DNA of 64,000 nt from CCY15215 sp039194995 (lineage in GTDB: Bacteria > Cyanobacteriota > Cyanobacteriia > Cyanobacteriales > Spirulinaceae): positions 18,514 to 82,513 of the forward strand of contig JBCCVR010000005.1 in the NCBI GenBank assembly GCA_039194995.1, written 5' to 3'. Shown here one piece after another: positions 60,112 to 64,000 of the stretch (the first letter of the stretch is position 1; each line of letters begins with the position of its first letter). The notes beneath the pieces were generated by a model. The model had not been told where the DNA came from, did not search any database, and saw only the letters and a list, made by a program, of their open reading frames with translations. A program made the position numbers and the translations under genes.

Positions 60112-60969
60112 TTAGACTCGCGATCGCCAAATCTTATCGCTCAAACGACGAACATCTGCCATTTCTGGTACGTCGTGAACGCGCAAAATATCGCAACCGA
60201 GGGCGATCGCACTGCAACAAGCCGCCGCTGTTCCCCATATGCGGTCTTTAGGGTTCTTTTTCCCTAAAAAATGACCGATGAAACTCTTGCGGGACGGACC
60301 CACTAAAATCGGCAAATTCAGGGGTTTAAATTCCGGTAGGCGTTGGAACAGTTCGATATTTTGCGGGTAAGTTTTGGCGAAACCAATGCCGGGATCGAGA
60401 ATAATTTGCGATCGCCCCACGCCGACTTTTACGGCTTTATCAATTTGTTCTACAAAGAATTGATAAATTTCCTTGACAACATCCTCATAATCTGTCAAAG
60501 ATTGCATTGTTTCCGGAGTTCCGCGCAGGTGCATCAAAATGTAAGGCACGCCTAATTCAGCAATAACGGGAAACATTTCTGGATCGAAAGTTCCCCCAGA
60601 AATATCGTTGACGATATCCGCCCCCGCTTCAATAGCAGCTTTGGCGACTTGCGATCGCGTTGTATCGATGGAAATGGGGATCGAGGAGCGCGATCGCAGT
60701 TGTTCGATAACGGGAATCGTGCGCTCTAACTCTTCGGGTAAGGAAATCTGCCGCGATCCGGGGCGCGTGGACTGTCCTCCCACGTCGATGATATCCGCCC
60801 CAGAAGCCTCCATCAATTGCGCCTGAGTCAATGCCGCCTCTAGCTCATTAAACTCACCCCCATCGCTAAAACTATCGGGGGTCACATTTAAAATCCCCAT
60901 TAAAAAGGTGCGTTCTCCCCAAATGAAAGAACGCCCCCGAATTTCCAAAGGGTTTAAGCCTTCGTTCAT
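60112..60969 (-). CDS. folP: Dihydropteroate synthase
   Basis: 285 residues. Signature motifs are MGILNVTPDSFSDGGEF near residue 24, DIIDVGGQSTRPGS near residue 60, PISIDTTRSQVAKAAIEAGADIVNDISGG, and VGPSRKSFIGHFLGK near 220. It joins 6-hydroxymethyl-dihydropterin pyrophosphate and p-aminobenzoate in folate synthesis. The ATG at 60969 overlaps the TGA of tpiA by 4 bp (ATGA), so the two genes are translationally coupled, an arrangement seen in other cyanobacteria. Confidence 0.96.
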   Translation of the reverse strand: MNEGLNPLEIRGRSFIWGERTFLMGILNVTPDSFSDGGEFNELEAALTQAQLMEASGADIIDVGGQSTRPGSRQISLPEELERTIPVIEQLRSRSSIPISIDTTRSQVAKAAIEAGADIVNDISGGTFDPEMFPVIAELGVPYILMHLRGTPETMQSLTDYEDVVKEIYQFFVEQIDKAVKVGVGRSQIILDPGIGFAKTYPQNIELFQRLPEFKPLNLPILVGPSRKSFIGHFLGKKNPKDRIWGTAAACCSAIALGCDILRVHDVPEMADVRRLSDKIWRSRV

Positions 60970-61691
60970 TGATAATTCACCAGACGAGCAAAACTTTTCG
61001 GGTCTAAACTCGCACCGCCAACCAATGCCCCATCAATTTCCGGTTGTGCCATAATCTCATCCACATTACCGGGTTTCACGGAACCGCCGTACTGAATGGA
61101 AACATCGGGATTAGTTAACTCGTTGCGAATGACACCGATAACGCGGTTCGCCTCTTTCGCATCGCAAGTATCCCCAGTGCCGATCGCCCAAACGGGTTCG
61201 TAGGCAATAACGAGATTATTTTGGTCGATATCCACCAGTCCTTGTTGCAACTGTTCTTTGATAACGGCTTCCGTTTCTTTGGCATCTCGTTGTGCTTTCG
61301 TTTCGCCAACGCAGAGAATCGGCGTGAGATTGTGGCGTTGAGCTGCTTTCAGGCGTAAATTTACCGTTTCGTTCGTTTCGCCAAAGTATTGACGGCGTTC
61401 GCTGTGACCGACAATTACATAAGTTATTCCCAACTCTACCAGCATCGCCCCAGATATTTCTCCCGTGTATGCTCCCGAGTCTTCCCAATGTATATTTTGC
61501 GCCCCCAAACGCACGCGACTGCCGTGCAGGGTTGTAGACATCACGCCCAAGGAAGTAAATGTGGGACAAAGAATGATTCCTCTTTCCTCATCGGTATTCA
61601 TCGTTTCAGGGATAAAGGCTTGCAAAAACTCTTGGGACTCTGCCTGAGTTTTGTGCATTTTCCAGTTTCCAGCAATCAGAATTTTTCGCAC
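60966..61691 (-). CDS. tpiA: Triosephosphate isomerase
   Basis: 241 residues. The start is GTG 61691 (MRKILIAGNWKMHKT). Catalytic residues are Lys in GNWKMHK, His in YVIVGHSERR and Glu in IAYEPVWAIGTG. The phosphate-binding IQYGGSVKPGN is also present. It interconverts dihydroxyacetone phosphate and glyceraldehyde 3-phosphate in glycolysis and the Calvin cycle. First gene of the tpiA-folP operon. Confidence 0.97.
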   Translation of the reverse strand: MRKILIAGNWKMHKTQAESQEFLQAFIPETMNTDEERGIILCPTFTSLGVMSTTLHGSRVRLGAQNIHWEDSGAYTGEISGAMLVELGITYVIVGHSERRQYFGETNETVNLRLKAAQRHNLTPILCVGETKAQRDAKETEAVIKEQLQQGLVDIDQNNLVIAYEPVWAIGTGDTCDAKEANRVIGVIRNELTNPDVSIQYGGSVKPGNVDEIMAQPEIDGALVGGASLDPKSFARLVNYQ

Positions 61692-61851
61692 GGTTTAACG
61701 AGACTCACAGATAACGCAAATTGCAACTTAACAGTGTAGAGCGTTATGGGCGTTAAATCAAAATATTTGCCTGTTGCAGGGGGAAAAGAAATGGAGAAAG
61801 TAAAATTTTGTTACAATTTCTTCAATTATCCATCCCTAAAGCGTGCAAATC

Positions 61852-62751
61852 ATGGCTGTTCGTCAAGATACCCTCTGGAAGCGATTTCTCGAGCCGATTT
61901 TCGGAATCTTGCTCGATCGCGAAGCAATCCAAGAAGCCGAAACCCAGATTAATTGGGAAAAAGAATGCGATCGCCTCGAAACTCCCAATTTTATTTACCC
62001 CGAATATTACCGATCGCAGAATTTTCACGGCATTGAGGGGGGTTATTTAACTAAAGGGGCGGCGATAACTTACGATCCGATTACTAAGTACGCCCTTTTC
62101 CCCAACGAGGATTGGATTCGAGACGCGGCGATCGCGGCGATCGGCGGTCAACCCACGCGCATTCTCGATTTGGGTTGCGGGACGGGATCGATGGCGTTGC
62201 GGTTAAAACGGGCGTTTCCCGAGGCGCAGGTGACGGGTTTGGATTTATCGCCCTATATGCTGGCGATCGCGGACTACAACGCCGGAAAAGCGGGTTTGGA
62301 GATTGATTGGCAACACGGACAAGCAGAAGCGACCCCATTTCGCGATCGCTCTTTCGATTTGATAATGGTTGCTTTACTCTTCCACGAATCTCCCCCTCAG
62401 ATCACCCGAGAGATTTTACGGGAATGCTTTCGCTTGTTATCCGAGGGCGGACAAATTATTATTTCCGATGGCAATCAAAAAAATCTGCGCCATAGCGATT
62501 GGCTCGGTAATATTTTTGAAGAGCCGTATATTAAGGATTATCTTGCCAATACAGTTGAGGCAGATTTAGGAGCGGCAGGATTTGAAGCCGTCCAGAGCCA
62601 AGATGTGTGGTGGATCAATCAAGTCACGAGAGGACTTAAATCAGTCACCAGTCACCAGCGATGCGACCCCGCGTCGGCGCAAGACGCAAGGGAATGCGCA
62701 TCAAGACAGTCACCAGTCACCAGTTTTCAAACTATTCCCACCCCCTCTTAA
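61852..62751 (+). CDS. Class I SAM-dependent methyltransferase
   Basis: 299 residues from the ATG at 61852 (MAVRQDTLWKRFLEPIFG); a GTG at 61843 would add three. The SAM motif is ILDLGCGTGSMALRLKRAFP near residue 105, with VTGLDLSPYML and LIMVALLFHESPP after it, typical of the methyltransf_11/25 fold. The substrate is unknown. The natural end is probably near WWINQVTRGLK (62638). The last ~37 residues are read from a dispersed repeat (SVTSHQRCDP...SPVTS) and look like an extension caused by repeat insertion. Confidence 0.85.
   Translation: MAVRQDTLWKRFLEPIFGILLDREAIQEAETQINWEKECDRLETPNFIYPEYYRSQNFHGIEGGYLTKGAAITYDPITKYALFPNEDWIRDAAIAAIGGQPTRILDLGCGTGSMALRLKRAFPEAQVTGLDLSPYMLAIADYNAGKAGLEIDWQHGQAEATPFRDRSFDLIMVALLFHESPPQITREILRECFRLLSEGGQIIISDGNQKNLRHSDWLGNIFEEPYIKDYLANTVEADLGAAGFEAVQSQDVWWINQVTRGLKSVTSHQRCDPASAQDARECASRQSPVTSFQTIPTPS
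62642..62723 (+). repeat. Direct-repeat element inside the methyltransferase 3' end
   Basis: CAGTCACCAGTCACCAG occurs exactly at 62642-62658 and 62707-62723, flanking a 48-bp GC-rich segment (GACCCCGCGTCGGCGCAAG). The heptamer TCACCAG is the unit. Confidence 0.85.
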
Positions 62752-62781
62752 AAAAGTAGAAACCAATAACAATCTAACCCT

Positions 62782-62870
62782 GACCCACCCCCCAGCCCCC
62801 TCCCAAGAGGGGGAGAGCAAGAGGGGAAAGAAACAACCAATAACAAACAACAAACAACAAACAACAAAAA
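62782..62870 (+). repeat. C-rich hairpin element plus AAC-rich heptamers, copy 2
   Basis: 62782-62826 matches 23264-23308. It is followed by CAATAAC and three AAACAAC heptamers (62838-62865), then the ATG at 62875 within 10 nt. A CCCCCTC/GAGGGGG hairpin lies inside. Confidence 0.9.
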
Positions 62871-62874
62871 CTCA

Positions 62875-63597
62875 ATGACCCTCAAAGCAATTCTATTTGA
62901 TTTTAATGGCACGATTATTAATGACGAGCGCATTCATAAAAAGCTCGTTTATCAAATTATGATAGAAGAGAATTTGCGGCCGGTGTCTGGTGAATATCGA
63001 GAGGTTTGTTTGGGGAAGTGCGATCGCATTGGTTTGAGGGAATTGCTCTCGCGTCGGGGACGGGTGGTTCCTGAATCCCATCTCGAAGGACTCATTCGCA
63101 AGAAATCTGCGGCTTATCAACAAAAATTAACGACACTCGAAACGTTGCCGATTTATTCTGGGGCGATCGCGTTTCTGCAACAACTGAAAGAGGCCGATAT
63201 TTTCTTGGGGATGGTAACGGGTGCCGTGCGATCGGATGTCGATTTTGTTTTGGAGCGGGCAAATATGGGAGAGTATTTTAATATCTTTGTGACGGGGGAT
63301 GAAATCAACACCAGCAAGCCCGATCCTTACGGCTATCTTTTGGCGATCGAACGCATTAATCGCCAGTTTCCTCACTTGGACGTGAAACCGGAAAATTGTT
63401 TGGCGATCGAAGATTCTCCCGCAGGCATTGAAGCGGCAAAACGAGCCAAAATTCAAGCGATCGGCATTGCGCATAGCTATCCCTTTCACATGATTCAACG
63501 TCAAGCTAATTGGGCGGTAGACTCTTTTGAGGAAATTGAGTTGGAACGATTACAAAAGTTCTTCGCTCTCGGAAAGGAAACTGTATTGCAATCATAG
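62875..63597 (+). CDS. HAD-family hydrolase with a D-x-N motif I
   Basis: 240 residues. HAD motif I is LFDFNGTIINDE: the first (nucleophile) Asp is present but the second Asp of DxD is Asn. Motif II lies in GMVTGAVRSD, the motif III Lys in NTSKPDPYGY, and motif IV in AIEDSPAGIEAAKRAKI. The cap domain lies between (KLVYQIMIEENLRP...CDRIGLRELLSRRG), as in beta-phosphoglucomutase-like members. The Asn may lower general acid/base catalysis or may mark a subfamily. The start is ATG 62875, next to the repeat at 62782. Confidence 0.88.
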   Translation: MTLKAILFDFNGTIINDERIHKKLVYQIMIEENLRPVSGEYREVCLGKCDRIGLRELLSRRGRVVPESHLEGLIRKKSAAYQQKLTTLETLPIYSGAIAFLQQLKEADIFLGMVTGAVRSDVDFVLERANMGEYFNIFVTGDEINTSKPDPYGYLLAIERINRQFPHLDVKPENCLAIEDSPAGIEAAKRAKIQAIGIAHSYPFHMIQRQANWAVDSFEEIELERLQKFFALGKETVLQS

Positions 63598-63648
63598 ATT
63601 CTGAGGGTGTCGGATGTCGTGCCGCCAATGCCAAGGATTCAAGTTCAT

Positions 63649-64000
63649 TCAAACACTAGCAGGTCGTTCCCAGCGTAAAAAATGCACTCGTCCGGATTGT
63701 TCTCCAGCAACGATAGTCTTGCGATCGGGTGTAATGGCACAGGATAAAATGCCACTTTCTCCAGTAAAACTCGCTAAGATTTTCACAGTTTCTAAATCCC
63801 AGATTTTCAGGGTGTTGTCATCGGAAGCAGAAATTGCTTGTTTCCCGTCTGGGGTGATGCTGACTGCTCTTACCTTACCGCGATGACCAAAAAGGGAGAG
63901 ACGTTTGTTTCCCGTCTCTAAATCCCAGATTTTCAGGGTGTTGTCATCGGAAGCAGAAATTGCTTGTTTCCCGTCTGGGGTGATGCTGACTGCTCTTACC
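63649..64000 (-). CDS. WD40-repeat protein, C-terminal part (cut by window edge)
   Basis: The frame is open from the right edge to the TGA at 63649-63651. Two WD40 blades are visible (VRAVSITPDGKQAISASDDN with TLKIWDLET), nearly identical and 42 residues apart; the DNA repeat period is 126 bp. A last degenerate blade ends GRVHFLRWERPASV, an ending I associate with STAND/AAA-type WD40 proteins of cyanobacteria. The N-terminal effector or ATPase domain lies beyond the window. The identity of the blades at DNA level implies recent duplication or ongoing gene conversion. Confidence 0.88.
   Translation of the reverse strand, partial: VRAVSITPDGKQAISASDDNTLKIWDLETGNKRLSLFGHRGKVRAVSITPDGKQAISASDDNTLKIWDLETVKILASFTGESGILSCAITPDRKTIVAGEQSGRVHFLRWERPASV

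Noticed and set aside
1..64000. The window might be a closed circle, joining the left AAA-like fragment and the right WD40 fragment into one AAA-WD40 gene.
   Set aside because: Both fragments are on the minus strand and in the right order, and such fusions exist. But the length of exactly 64000 bases suggests slicing, the junction cannot be tested, and the gene content is chromosomal (uvrA, rpsF, tpiA, trmB).

Overview
The window reads as chromosomal DNA of a cyanobacterium, probably filamentous. The octamer GCGATCGC and its core CGATCG are very abundant (the HIP1 signature). Other marks agree: Tic20-family and PEP-CTERM proteins, many pentapeptide-repeat and WD40 proteins, XisH/XisI pairs, and heptanucleotide tandem arrays between genes. 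I see no rRNA, tRNA, CRISPR array, insertion sequence, integrase or plasmid/phage replication gene. The window cuts a gene at each end: an AAA-like ATPase on the left and a WD40 protein on the right.

Layout. 1-6.3 kb: AAA-like ATPase, large pentapeptide-repeat protein, a MoxR-type ATPase with a VWA/metallopeptidase-like partner, and a YoeB/YefM-type toxin-antitoxin pair. 6.4-9.3 kb: uvrA. 9.4-11.6 kb: an unknown gene, a translationally coupled PD-(D/E)XK nuclease plus TOPRIM-like pair, and a small secreted pentapeptide protein. 11.8-13.0 kb: cytosine deaminase. 13.1-26.1 kb: seven co-directional genes built round a contractile-injection-system baseplate (gp25-like, baseplate J/TIGR02243-like, TIGR02242-like). 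The other four are a collar/DUF4159-like protein, a Cache-HAMP-cyclic-nucleotide sensor, an Ig-TM-WD40 protein and an Ig-TM-Ig-proline-rich protein. No sheath, tube, spike or ATPase gene is present. 26.1-29.4 kb: a membrane-tethered Card1-like nuclease, a DUF2079 membrane protein and a decayed xisHI pair.

29.5-38.1 kb: a PEP-CTERM protein, a phospholipase-D-like lipoprotein, trmB, rpsF, an FAH-family hydrolase, a Tic20-like protein and a sugar-type ABC importer (binding protein plus two permeases, no ATPase). 38.2-43.9 kb: GNAT acetyltransferase, a relic of an ATPase/DUF3226 locus, a hydantoin-racemase-like gene, a second PEP-CTERM protein, a fused two-domain OppD/OppF-type ATPase and a zinc-ribbon protein. 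44.1-49.1 kb: two unknown envelope proteins, a TPR-trypsin protease, a DUF433/DUF5615 toxin-antitoxin pair and a second xisHI pair. 49.1-54.2 kb: dipeptide epimerase, then a candidate three-gene set (propeller-like protein, DUF2791/BrxD-like ATPase, TM-coiled-coil-TerB-C protein). 54.3-64 kb: a third xisHI pair, a DUF433 relic, metallophosphoesterase, an SLC12-like transporter, folP-tpiA, a methyltransferase, an HAD hydrolase and the WD40 fragment.

The window has two themes. The first is the baseplate cluster, whose accessory proteins share Ig-like domains and carry membrane segments and a signal-sensing protein. This suggests a membrane-anchored, possibly ligand-regulated injection apparatus whose tail genes lie elsewhere. 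The second is a high turnover of small conflict-type modules: five PD-(D/E)XK-type nuclease genes (one broken), two intact toxin-antitoxin pairs, one TerB-C/ATPase set and three visible gene ruins. Short dispersed repeats, several ending exactly at start codons, mark many of the junctions.
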